A stretch of 5,416 nucleotides of DNA from a bacterium (GTDB taxonomy: Bacteria > Margulisbacteria > Marinamargulisbacteria > SXXA01): positions 1 to 5,416 of the forward strand of contig CANNCG010000053.1 of assembly GCA_947502965.1 (NCBI GenBank), written 5' to 3'. The notes under the pieces were generated by a model, which did not search any database, was not told the DNA's origin, and was given only the letters and a program-made list of their open reading frames with translations. A program made the position numbers and the translations under genes. This document shows, piece by piece, positions 1 through 5,317 of this stretch (position 1 is the stretch's first letter; every line of letters starts with the position of its first letter).

Positions 1-178
1 GGACAAGTGGCGGTCCAAAATGAGATCCCCATTCGAATGCATCTTCTCTAAATTTGAAAAAAGGGCGCGTTACCGTGGCTTGGCCAAAATGCAGTTCCAG
101 CGCTTTATGGATGCCATTGTTTGGAATCTCAAAAGAGTGGTTGTGATAACGCCATTGCCCAATCTGAGTGGGGCATAG
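1..178 (+). CDS. IS4/IS5-type DDE transposase, C-terminal fragment (5' end outside window)
   Basis: Reading from base 2, an open frame of 58 codons runs from the window edge to a TAG at 176-178. The peptide begins DKWRSKMRSPFECIF and continues with ARYRGLAKMQFQRF and then WNLKRVVVI. An R-x3-E pair (residues 8 and 12 of the fragment) followed by a basic stretch, RYRGLAK and a closing NLKR is typical of the C-terminal end of DDE_Tnp_1 transposases of the IS4/IS5 superfamily. The glutamate would be the third catalytic acid that holds metal for DNA cleavage. The other two acidic residues lie outside the window, so whether the enzyme is intact cannot be judged. The exact IS family is not resolved from 58 residues. 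The stop is followed by structured AT-rich DNA rather than another gene, as expected near the end of an insertion sequence. Confidence 0.75.
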   Translation, partial: DKWRSKMRSPFECIFSKFEKRARYRGLAKMQFQRFMDAIVWNLKRVVVITPLPNLSGA

Positions 179-192
179 CGCCCCAAAGGGCG
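179..192 (+). repeat. Short GC-rich hairpin directly after the transposase stop
   Basis: CGCCC at 179-183 pairs with GGGCG at 188-192 around the loop CAAA. It begins at the base after the TAG stop. No T-run follows, so it is not a classical intrinsic terminator, although it could protect or end the transposase mRNA together with the palindrome just downstream. Confidence 0.45.
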
Positions 193-198
193 ACCTTC

Positions 199-241
199 GC
201 CTATTTGGCGTAAAATCCACTGGATTTTACGCCAAATAGGC
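199..241. repeat. Perfect 43-nt palindrome (21-bp arms, 1-nt centre)
   Basis: The left arm (199-219) starts GCCTATTTGGCG and the right arm (221-241) is its exact reverse complement, ending CGCCAAATAGGC, with a single C at 220 in the centre. All 21 pairs are Watson-Crick; the next pair outward (198/242) fails. A transcript of either strand would form a very stable hairpin, but no T-run follows on the + strand. It lies 20 nt after the transposase stop and may be an IS-associated terminator or a recombination or binding site. The sequence alone does not decide between these. Confidence 0.85.
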
Positions 242-272
242 CACAAAACGCTTCTTTTATCGATTTTTATCG

Positions 273-290
273 GATTTTTATAAAAAAATC
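273..290 (+). repeat. AT-rich stem-loop in the IS/rpmE spacer
   Basis: GATTTTT at 273-279 pairs with AAAAATC at 284-290 around a 4-nt loop. Just upstream is a near-duplicate ATCGATTTTT / ATCGGATTTTT. The stem is weak because it is almost all A-T. Apart from this, the palindrome, the small hairpin and the promoter-like elements, I see nothing in the gene-free stretch 179-451. Confidence 0.3.
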
Positions 291-356
291 AGATCCTGCA
301 CGTTTTTTACTTTGTTTTGCGACAGGGCCTGATTACAAAATAGCAGCCCTATTTCC

Positions 357-409
357 TTGACATATCGTCCCCACATTCAGTACCATCAACTCTCATTTTT
401 TTATATAAT
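357..409 (+). promoter_or_regulatory. Promoter region of rpmE (two candidate elements)
   Basis: A perfect -35 consensus TTGACA lies at 357-362 and a perfect -10 consensus TATAAT at 404-409, but they are 41 nt apart and cannot belong to one sigma-70 promoter. TTGACA could pair with TACCAT (381-386, 18-nt spacer, 4 of 6 matches to the -10). TATAAT would have a poor -35 in front of it, although a run of seven T lies directly upstream. If TATAAT is used, transcription starts near 416 and the rpmE leader is about 36 nt. The TTGACA lies only about 28 nt inside from the proposed IS end. Confidence 0.45.
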
Positions 410-438
410 TCATGTGCCCGCATTTAGACGCGGTACAG

Positions 439-443
439 AGGAG
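439..443 (+). promoter_or_regulatory. Ribosome binding site of rpmE
   Basis: AGGAG within AGAGGAGA (437-444) lies 8 nt before the ATG at 452. This good Shine-Dalgarno match supports the start that includes the unusual N-terminal extension. Confidence 0.75.
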
Positions 444-451
444 ATTTCCTG

Positions 452-700
452 ATGGCCCAAGCAACCAAAGAAACAAAGTCAAAAACAAAGTCAAAAACAA
501 AGTCCGCGCCCAAGACCTATGTGTATCAGAAATTACAGATTACCTGCGTTTGCGGAGGCGTTTTTGATTCTGGTTCTACTTTGGACAAGATCCGTGTGGA
601 TATTTGTTCAAAGTGTCATCCTTTCTTTACGGGTGAAAGTCGTCTGTTGGACGCCGAGGGCCGTGTAGAGAAATTTAAGAAGAAATACAATTTAAAATAG
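452..700 (+). CDS. rpmE: Large-subunit ribosomal protein bL31, zinc-binding type, with N-terminal extension
   Basis: An 82-residue protein of the 50S subunit; in known ribosomes bL31 sits at the central protuberance and bridges to the small subunit. Family hallmarks are the CxC pair (C32, C34) and CxxC pair (C52, C55), which would hold one zinc ion, the block CSKCHPFFTG, and the ending GRVEKFKKKYNLK. Spacing between the Cys pairs equals that of the Bacillus protein. The N-terminus is odd. Typical bL31 has its first cysteine near residue 16 and begins with an IHP motif; here it is at residue 32, IHP is absent, and a Lys/Thr/Ser-rich tail with a repeated TKSK unit takes its place. The start is fixed by a strong AGGAG site. 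The gene ends in TAG, with a second in-frame TAG at 716-718, and precedes prfA, a common arrangement in bacteria. Confidence 0.95.
   Translation: MAQATKETKSKTKSKTKSAPKTYVYQKLQITCVCGGVFDSGSTLDKIRVDICSKCHPFFTGESRLLDAEGRVEKFKKKYNLK
469..504 (+). repeat. 12-bp tandem repeat inside rpmE
   Basis: The unit AAAAACAAAGTC occurs exactly at 481-492 and 493-504, with a near copy (10 of 12) at 469-480. Twelve bases are four codons, so each unit encodes K-T-K-S and the repeat builds the basic tail of bL31. Such a tract can gain or lose units by slippage without shifting the frame. Confidence 0.85.
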
Positions 701-726
701 TGTATTTATATGGGGTAGACAGGTGT

Positions 727-759
727 AACCTCCGTCCGTAAAGGGCGGAGGTTTTTTTT
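727..759 (+). terminator. Intrinsic terminator between rpmE and prfA, overlapping the prfA leader
   Basis: AACCTCCGTCC (727-737) pairs with GGGCGGAGGTT (743-753, one G-U pair) around the loop GTAAA, and a run of eight T (752-759) follows. This is a textbook Rho-independent terminator for rpmE. Its T-run ends only 5 nt before the prfA ATG at 765, and the 3' arm contains the GGAGG that is the only Shine-Dalgarno-like sequence for prfA. Confidence 0.85.
747..751 (+). promoter_or_regulatory. Candidate prfA ribosome binding site, buried in the terminator stem
   Basis: GGAGG at 747-751 lies 13 nt before the prfA ATG, longer than the usual 5-9 nt. It forms the 3' arm of the terminator hairpin and would be hidden whenever that folds. 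No better Shine-Dalgarno is present; the bases directly before the ATG are T-rich. Confidence 0.45.
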
Positions 760-764
760 ATAAT

Positions 765-1844
765 ATGTTGTCACGTTTTCAAGAATTGGAAGACAAGTTC
801 AGAGATACGGAACGCCGTATGAGTGACCCCGAAGTAATCGGGGACCAAAAGCTATACCAGCAGTTGGTGAAGCACCATTCCGAGCTACAAGACGTTGTGG
901 CGACCTACCATCGCTATTTGGAAATAGAAGCGGATATCGCCGATGCCAAAGAAATGTATCGAGACCCTGAAATGCGGGAGTTGGCCAAAGCGGAACTGGA
1001 GATTCTGACGGCGCAGTTGGAAGCGTTAAAGCTTGCCCTACAGATTCACCTCATCCCCAAAGATCCCAATGACAATAAAAATGCGGTTTGCGAAATTCGC
1101 TCAGGCACCGGTGGCGAGGAAGCGGCGTTGTTTGGCGCAGATCTGTTTCGTATGTATTCGCGTTTGGCCGAAAAACAGGGCTGGAAAATCGAAGTTTTGT
1201 CAGAAAATCTCACGGGCTTGGGCGGCATTAAAGAAATTTCTTTTGTGATTTCAGGACCCAGTGTGTTTAGTAAACTCAAGTTTGAGAGTGGCACCCATAG
1301 GGTACAGCGCGTTCCCAATACCGAAGCCTCCGGTCGTGTCCATACGTCGGCGGCAACGGTGGCCATTTTACCAGAAGCAGAAGAAGTGGATATCCAAATC
1401 GATACCAAAGACCTACGCATAGATACCTTTCGTGCCAGTGGCGCGGGCGGGCAGCACGTCAATAAGACCAGTTCCGCGATTCGGATCACCCACATGCCGT
1501 CGGGGATGGTGGTTGCCTGTCAGGATGAGCGTTCCCAGTTTCAAAACAAAGACAAAGCCATGAAGTTACTGCGCTCACGGCTCTATGAACAAGCCTCTTT
1601 GGACCAACACGCCAAAGAAGCCGCCATGCGAAAAGGGCAGGTAGGGTCTGGGGACCGTTCAGAAAAAATAAGAACCTATAACTATCCGCAAAACCGTGTC
1701 ACGGATCACCGTATTAACATGTCTCTCTACAATTTGGATGAGTTTTTGAATGGGGATATGACAGAAATGCTCACTGGATTGGCTACCGCAGACCGTATTG
1801 CCAAGTTGCAGGCACAGGAACACGCCGGAACGGGCTATTCGTAG
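765..1844 (+). CDS. prfA: Peptide chain release factor 1 (RF1)
   Basis: Full-length class I release factor of 359 residues (E. coli RF1 has 360). It recognises UAA and UAG in the ribosomal A site and triggers hydrolysis of peptidyl-tRNA. The N-terminal helical domain covers about 1-105. The codon-recognition PxT motif is PNT at 184-186 inside HRVQRVPNTEASGR, of the RF1 type and not the SPF motif of RF2. The catalytic GGQ is at 228-230 in SGAGGQHVN, and GSGDRS and RVTDHRIN follow in the C-terminal domain. The start MLSRFQELEDKF matches the usual family N-terminus, so the ATG at 765 is right although its leader is a terminator hairpin. The gene ends in TAG, which only RF1 reads. The methyltransferase gene prmC, a frequent downstream partner that modifies the GGQ glutamine, is not here; a convergent amidase gene follows instead. 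Confidence 0.97.
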   Translation: MLSRFQELEDKFRDTERRMSDPEVIGDQKLYQQLVKHHSELQDVVATYHRYLEIEADIADAKEMYRDPEMRELAKAELEILTAQLEALKLALQIHLIPKDPNDNKNAVCEIRSGTGGEEAALFGADLFRMYSRLAEKQGWKIEVLSENLTGLGGIKEISFVISGPSVFSKLKFESGTHRVQRVPNTEASGRVHTSAATVAILPEAEEVDIQIDTKDLRIDTFRASGAGGQHVNKTSSAIRITHMPSGMVVACQDERSQFQNKDKAMKLLRSRLYEQASLDQHAKEAAMRKGQVGSGDRSEKIRTYNYPQNRVTDHRINMSLYNLDEFLNGDMTEMLTGLATADRIAKLQAQEHAGTGYS

Positions 1845-1864
1845 GGTGTGCCTTAGGCATACCC
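1844..1864. terminator. Stem-loop between the convergent prfA and amidase genes
   Basis: GGGTGTGCC (1844-1852) and GGCATACCC (1856-1864) form a 9-bp stem around TTA on the + strand, with one G-U pair. On the - strand RNA the same position is an A-C mismatch, so the fold is better for prfA mRNA. It exactly fills the gap between the prfA stop (1842-1844) and the amidase stop (1866-1868). No T-run follows on either strand, so efficient intrinsic termination is uncertain; it may act as a shared 3' end for both transcripts. Confidence 0.5.
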
Positions 1865-1865
1865 A

Positions 1866-4082
1866 TTACTTCGTATAATACCTCAAAATACCATCGGCAA
1901 GAGATTGTGCAATATTTTGGCGAAATGCCGTTGTTTTTAATTTCTCCAGTTCGGCTTTGTGGGTGAGAAATAAGGGCTCTACCAATACGGCCGGCATCGT
2001 TGTATTGCGTAGGACATAGAGCCTGGCCCGTTTGAGGCCGTTGTTTTTCCCCTGGGTGACTTTCATGATCTCGGGATGCATGGCATCTGCCAACGCTTTG
2101 TCTTCTGGTTTGAAATAGTAAGTTTCCGTACCATTCGCGTAGCTATGAAAAAAAGAATTGATATGCACACTGACAAAGAGTGAGGCTTTGACTTTTTCGG
2201 CCATTTCAACACGGGTTTGTAGACTGGGGTTTTGGTCGTCTGTACGGGCATAGACTACCCGCGCACCTTGGGAGAGGAGGATCTTGCCGAGTCGGAGGCT
2301 GATGTCTAATGTGAATTCTTTTTCATATTCGTCTGATGGTCCTAGTGCCCCAGGGTCATCCCCGCCATGCCCGGGATCAATAAAAATAATTTTGTTTTTT
2401 AAGGGGCTTTGACTACTACTGGGCATGCTGCTGAGTATTGTTTTTGTCGGGATGTCGGGGGTTTTTTTGACAGTGGGGATAGTGAGCTGCGGGGGCATTT
2501 TTTCCCCTTTTTTGCCAAAAATAACCCGCCACGTTTGGGCATCTTTTTTGACCAATGTGTAGCCTGTCTGATCTTTCAAATCAACCACAATACGGGAACT
2601 GAGTGGTTTCCAAGAAAATTGGGATGTTCGTATCTTGGTATACGGATTTTCAGGATTAGCGGAAACGGTAAGCGGTAAGGTGTTTATCACGTCAGGCATG
2701 TCCATGACCAGTCGGGTGGCATCTGGCCTCCAAAGGCGAAGTCCGAAGGGGTATTCTGCAGAAATTTCGAGCGCGGGATAGCCCTCATGCGTGATTTGCG
2801 TGAGTTGGGTGAGTTTGTTTTGGAAGGCAATGACCCAGTGATCCCCTTGTTGAATGGGTTTCAAGATGCTGCCTTCTTCCTCGTACATGAGCATGAGGTA
2901 GCTGGTACTGCCGTCTTGGCGCCATCGCAAGGCCGCCAAAGGACCCATGGGGGAGAGCAGTTCCCCTGGGGGAAATCCCAACACGGTGCTGGGAAACTCA
3001 ATCTCAAAACGGGGAACGCTTTTAGAGGCAGTGGGGACCACTGGGGCAAGGGGAAGACTGGTGCGAATGACCACGGCAAGACTATTGTCCCGTTGCTGGA
3101 GACTGATCACGCGTAGCTGCGAGGCGAGGGTAAGGGTTTGTTGGTGGGGCGTCCAGTGGGGCTGCAATCCCAATGCCGCAGCTATCGCTTGTAGGGAGAT
3201 CAAGGTGACGTTGTTGCGTACTTGGAGGGCGTCTGCCATGTAGCGTGTTTCTTCCTGGGGGCCTTGTTGAATTTTGACGACTTGGCTGTCCCGAGAAAAG
3301 TGTAGGATTTTTCCAAAAATAGCCACCTGCAGTGTTTTGTCGGTCATGCTTATTTTGCCACCAAGCGACTCAAAAATAGGTACAAAATTCAGATAAAGGG
3401 TATCTTTTTGGTAGAGATACAGTCCTTTGATAGGAAATCGTTGTCCTGCAATTTCTAATATCGGATTGGACATATTGCGTAAATTAGGAAATTGAAAGGT
3501 ATCCAACACAAATTTGGTTTCTTCTCTGGTGGCCAACACCGTGGCCCGTTTGACGCCAGCGCTGCTACTGGATGGGAACCGAAGTCCCGCAAAATTCAAG
3601 GTGACGCCTTTGGTCGTAATCTCGGCTTTTGCCCCCAATATCCATGCAAATTCTTCCAGCGGAACATAAATCTGCCTGTCGATGTAGATGGCGGGGTGTT
3701 GCATGAAGTGTTGGCGACCCGCCACCCAGATTTCGGGGGAGTAGGCGGCGATGACGATGGCGGCATTGCCAGAGACCTTGATTTCATAGGCATCGTCTTT
3801 TGGCAGATAGGTCATTTGAGCTTTGAGTGCCTTGATCCACTCGCGCAGGGGCATATAGAGAACATCGTCTATGCGCACGAGCTGACTTTCCATGGGGAGT
3901 AGGGTGTTGTTAAAGGTCACAGGAAGTGTAAGATAGGCCATGTTGGCGTTGATCGAGAGGCTGAGTCCGCCTATGAGCAACCCCAATATCACGAGAAGTC
4001 TGGCACTAAGACGGAGCTCCCCTCTGAAGGTGACAGCCCGAGTGCCTGCGTCGTTTTTTAGTGGGTCTGTGTGGCGGACCAC
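1866..4082 (-). CDS. Secreted N-acetylmuramoyl-L-alanine amidase with copper-amine-oxidase-like and AMIN-like repeats
   Basis: A 738-residue multidomain cell-wall hydrolase. The C-terminal Amidase_3 domain (about 563-738) would cleave the bond between N-acetylmuramic acid and L-alanine. Its zinc ligands are visible: H572 in DPGHGG, E587 in DEYEKEF and H640 in VSVHINS; E702 in AVLVEPLF is the expected catalytic glutamate. A basic N-terminus with a hydrophobic segment (about 29-42, RLLVILGLLIGGL) suggests Sec export or a membrane anchor. Residues about 51-165 and 205-325 resemble copper-amine-oxidase N-terminal-like repeats (short blocks such as YMPLREW and YVPLEEF). About 325-420 and 425-525 resemble AMIN domains, which bind peptidoglycan or direct localisation. 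A Ser/Pro/Thr-rich linker (about 527-562) joins them to the catalytic domain. The start is GTG at 4082, inside the ddl 3' end (25-nt overlap) with only a weak GAGA-like ribosome site, so translation is probably coupled to ddl. Confidence 0.9.
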   Translation of the reverse strand: MVRHTDPLKNDAGTRAVTFRGELRLSARLLVILGLLIGGLSLSINANMAYLTLPVTFNNTLLPMESQLVRIDDVLYMPLREWIKALKAQMTYLPKDDAYEIKVSGNAAIVIAAYSPEIWVAGRQHFMQHPAIYIDRQIYVPLEEFAWILGAKAEITTKGVTLNFAGLRFPSSSSAGVKRATVLATREETKFVLDTFQFPNLRNMSNPILEIAGQRFPIKGLYLYQKDTLYLNFVPIFESLGGKISMTDKTLQVAIFGKILHFSRDSQVVKIQQGPQEETRYMADALQVRNNVTLISLQAIAAALGLQPHWTPHQQTLTLASQLRVISLQQRDNSLAVVIRTSLPLAPVVPTASKSVPRFEIEFPSTVLGFPPGELLSPMGPLAALRWRQDGSTSYLMLMYEEEGSILKPIQQGDHWVIAFQNKLTQLTQITHEGYPALEISAEYPFGLRLWRPDATRLVMDMPDVINTLPLTVSANPENPYTKIRTSQFSWKPLSSRIVVDLKDQTGYTLVKKDAQTWRVIFGKKGEKMPPQLTIPTVKKTPDIPTKTILSSMPSSSQSPLKNKIIFIDPGHGGDDPGALGPSDEYEKEFTLDISLRLGKILLSQGARVVYARTDDQNPSLQTRVEMAEKVKASLFVSVHINSFFHSYANGTETYYFKPEDKALADAMHPEIMKVTQGKNNGLKRARLYVLRNTTMPAVLVEPLFLTHKAELEKLKTTAFRQNIAQSLADGILRYYTK

Positions 4083-4975
4083 AGGATCATCTCTACCAAA
4101 TCATCAAAGGCAATCCCTGCCGATGCTGCTTGGGCGGGCAAATCAGATTGGTCGGTCATGCCAGGTGCGGTGTTGATTTCCAGCAAAAAAGCGCCACGTT
4201 CTTCGTGAAACAGCATGTCGGTGCGTGTCGCACCCGCGCATCCCAAGCGGTCATGGAGCTGAATGGCATACTGTTGGAGGGTGTCACGCACTGTTTCCGG
4301 GAGGGGGGCTGGGAGTATAAATGTTGTTTTGCCAGGGGTATATTTGGCGTCATAGTCATAAAAACGGTTATGGGGTTTGAGTTCCAAAATGGGAAGCGCT
4401 TGGCGTTTGCCCTGATAATCGAGAACGCCAACCGTGAGTTCGCGGCCTGAGATATACTCTTCGATGAGGCAAATGCCATATTTGGCCAGAACGGCATGCA
4501 CGGCCTGGGTACATTCGGCCCATGTATCGGCAATGGCGACCCCTAGGCTGGAGCCCTCTGAAATGGGTTTCACAACAACCGGAAATTTTAAATTTAGTTC
4601 AAATGTAGGGGTAGTGACGACTTGGAAGGCGGGCGTGGGAAGGCCATCCGACTGCATGATAGTTTTGCTCATGAGTTTGTTCATCCCTAGGATCGATGCA
4701 GAGACGCCAGATCCTGTGTGGGGGATATGGAGGTGGGAGAGATAGGCTTGGATACAGCCATCTTCTCCAAATTGGCCATGGAGGACGAGAAAGGCCACGT
4801 CGATAGGGGCTTGGGACATGTCTGTTGTGGCCGGATCAATCAGGGTGGCGTTGTAGCCTTTGCGCAGGAGGGCTTCCAGAACATTTTTGCCAGACCGTAG
4901 AGAAACCTCTCGTTCTCCGGAGAATCCACCAGCGATGACCCCAATGCGGGTGTGTTCTGTATAGGTATCTAACAT
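4058..4975 (-). CDS. ddl: D-alanine--D-alanine ligase
   Basis: A 305-residue cytoplasmic ATP-grasp enzyme joining two D-alanines for the peptidoglycan precursor; length matches the short DdlB type. Family motifs appear in order: GGFSGEREVSLRSG (12-29, with catalytic E21), HGQFGEDG (66-73), the ATP-grasp segment VVVKPISEGSSLG (133-145), FYDYDAKY (205-212), RTD (251-253) and LLEINTAPGMTDQSDLP (264-280) carrying metal-binding E266 and N268. The tyrosines in FYDYDAKY fit a D-Ala-D-Ala ligase and not a VanA-like D-Ala-D-Lac ligase. The ATG at 4975 has a good AGGAG site 7 nt upstream. It is the first gene of an operon with the downstream amidase and ends in TAA inside that gene's start region. Ddl genes more often adjoin mur or fts genes; pairing with an amidase keeps the cell-wall theme. 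Confidence 0.95.
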   Translation of the reverse strand: MLDTYTEHTRIGVIAGGFSGEREVSLRSGKNVLEALLRKGYNATLIDPATTDMSQAPIDVAFLVLHGQFGEDGCIQAYLSHLHIPHTGSGVSASILGMNKLMSKTIMQSDGLPTPAFQVVTTPTFELNLKFPVVVKPISEGSSLGVAIADTWAECTQAVHAVLAKYGICLIEEYISGRELTVGVLDYQGKRQALPILELKPHNRFYDYDAKYTPGKTTFILPAPLPETVRDTLQQYAIQLHDRLGCAGATRTDMLFHEERGAFLLEINTAPGMTDQSDLPAQAASAGIAFDDLVEMILWSATQTH

Positions 4976-4982
4976 GGGGTAG

Positions 4983-4987
4983 CTCCT
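4983..4987 (-). promoter_or_regulatory. Ribosome binding site of ddl
   Basis: On the - strand AGGAG occupies 4987-4983, 7 nt before the ATG at 4975. Strong match and spacing; it decides the ddl start. Confidence 0.8.
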
Positions 4988-5019
4988 AATGGGCGTGGTC
5001 CTAGCGTGTGCATAGAGAG

Positions 5020-5028
5020 ATTATGGCA
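5020..5028 (-). promoter_or_regulatory. Candidate extended -10 promoter of ddl
   Basis: On the - strand TGCCATAAT runs from 5028 to 5020. This is CATAAT (5 of 6 to the consensus) preceded by TG at the extended -10 position. The -35 region is weak (TCATTT at a 17-nt spacing). Transcription would start near 5013 and give a leader of about 38 nt. The element overlaps the left inverted repeat at 5023-5054. Confidence 0.45.
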
Positions 5029-5054
5029 TATACCCATTCCAAAATGAAACCGGG
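5023..5054 (-). repeat. Left copy of an imperfect 32-bp inverted repeat
   Basis: Read on the - strand from 5054 to 5023, this segment matches the + strand at 5261-5292 at 27 of 32 positions with no gap. Shared blocks include TTTGGAA, GGGTATA and GCCAT. Similarity stops outside the GCCAT end. The copy overlaps the proposed ddl -10 element. Confidence 0.7.
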
Positions 5055-5079
5055 AGCGGATGCCTTTCCAAGATTATAG

Positions 5080-5135
5080 TTGTCGCGGCATGCTGCGCGA
5101 GCACGCTCCCCGGTCGGACGCGGCGTAGCCGGATC
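5080..5135. repeat. GC-rich 56-bp direct repeat, copy 1
   Basis: This segment is repeated at 5146-5201 with a single difference (T at 5126, A at 5192). It contains CGGC-GTA-GCCG (5121-5131), a hairpin whose 3-nt loop holds the only difference, and TGCT-GCGCG-AGCA. It is clearly richer in GC than the DNA around it. Both copies are preceded by a similar ATTA-A stretch, so the repeated unit may be about 64 bp. Confidence 0.9.
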
Positions 5136-5145
5136 GTCATTAGAA

Positions 5146-5201
5146 TTGTCGCGGCATGCTGCGCGAGCACGCTCCCCGGTCGGACGCGGCGAAGCCGGAT
5201 C
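5146..5201. repeat. GC-rich 56-bp direct repeat, copy 2
   Basis: Identical to 5080-5135 at 55 of 56 positions, at a 66-bp period with a 10-bp gap between copies. Its loop reads GAA in place of GTA and leaves the CGGC/GCCG stem intact. The period is a multiple of three, so one - strand frame stays open through both copies and reads PRPTGERARAACRDN twice. I take this as incidental and not as a gene. Confidence 0.9.
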
Positions 5202-5225
5202 CTCCCTCAGCCGCAGGCGCAATCC

Positions 5226-5240
5226 CCTATGAGGAATAGG
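5226..5240. repeat. Small stem-loop near the right inverted repeat
   Basis: CCTAT (5226-5230) pairs with ATAGG (5236-5240) around GAGGA. It is short and without a T-run. Apart from the repeats and the ddl promoter region I see nothing else in the gene-free stretch 4976-5317. Confidence 0.25.
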
Positions 5241-5260
5241 CTCCTGCCGTGATTTGAAAT

Positions 5261-5292
5261 CCGGGTGTCACTTTGGAACGGGTATAGGCCAT
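5261..5292 (+). repeat. Right copy of the imperfect 32-bp inverted repeat
   Basis: Matches the reverse complement of 5023-5054 at 27 of 32 positions. With that copy it brackets a segment of about 270 bp (5023-5292) that contains the two GC-rich direct repeats, a layout like that of a miniature inverted-repeat element. No clear target-site duplication is seen; only an AT dinucleotide lies at both ends. Confidence 0.7.
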
Positions 5293-5317
5293 GCAAAACG
5301 CTAAACATTAACTGCCC

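Larger units (their letters stand above)
1..329 (+). mobile_element. Right part of an insertion sequence (right boundary uncertain)
   Basis: The transposase C-terminus at 1-178 implies that the left part of this window is an insertion sequence. The sequence at 311-329 reads, on the opposite strand, GGCCCTGTCGCAAAACAAA. This resembles the GG-CTGT-GCAAA style of terminal inverted repeat seen at many IS ends, so I place the right end tentatively near 329. The left inverted repeat and the target duplication are outside the window, so the boundary is inference. An earlier end, just after the palindrome at about 241, is equally possible. Confidence 0.4.

Noticed and set aside
1046..1495. 149-codon - strand frame inside prfA
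   Set aside because: It is opposite a highly conserved RF1 coding sequence and has no family resemblance; a shadow frame.
4331..4350. TATTTGGCGT in ddl resembling the palindrome arm at 199-241
   Set aside because: Only about 10 bases are shared and they encode the conserved AKYTP segment of Ddl; chance match.
5073..5078. Perfect TATAAT on the - strand upstream of ddl
   Set aside because: The -35 position falls in the GC-rich repeat (CTCGCG) and there is no TG extension, so it is weaker overall than the extended -10 at 5020-5028.
5080..5201. CRISPR array or integron attC interpretation of the direct repeats
   Set aside because: Only two copies, 56 bp long with a 10-bp gap, which does not fit CRISPR; no paired RYYYAAC/GTTRRRY core sites as in attC.
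5001..5222. 73-codon - strand frame through the GC-rich repeats
   Set aside because: It starts at TTG without a clear ribosome site, its middle is just the DNA repeat translated twice, and it runs over the ddl promoter region up to its leader.
5207..5308. 33-codon - strand frame starting with ATG after the right-edge gene
   Set aside because: No recognisable protein pattern, only a weak AAGGGCAG upstream, and it crosses the right inverted repeat; a frame this short is expected by chance.
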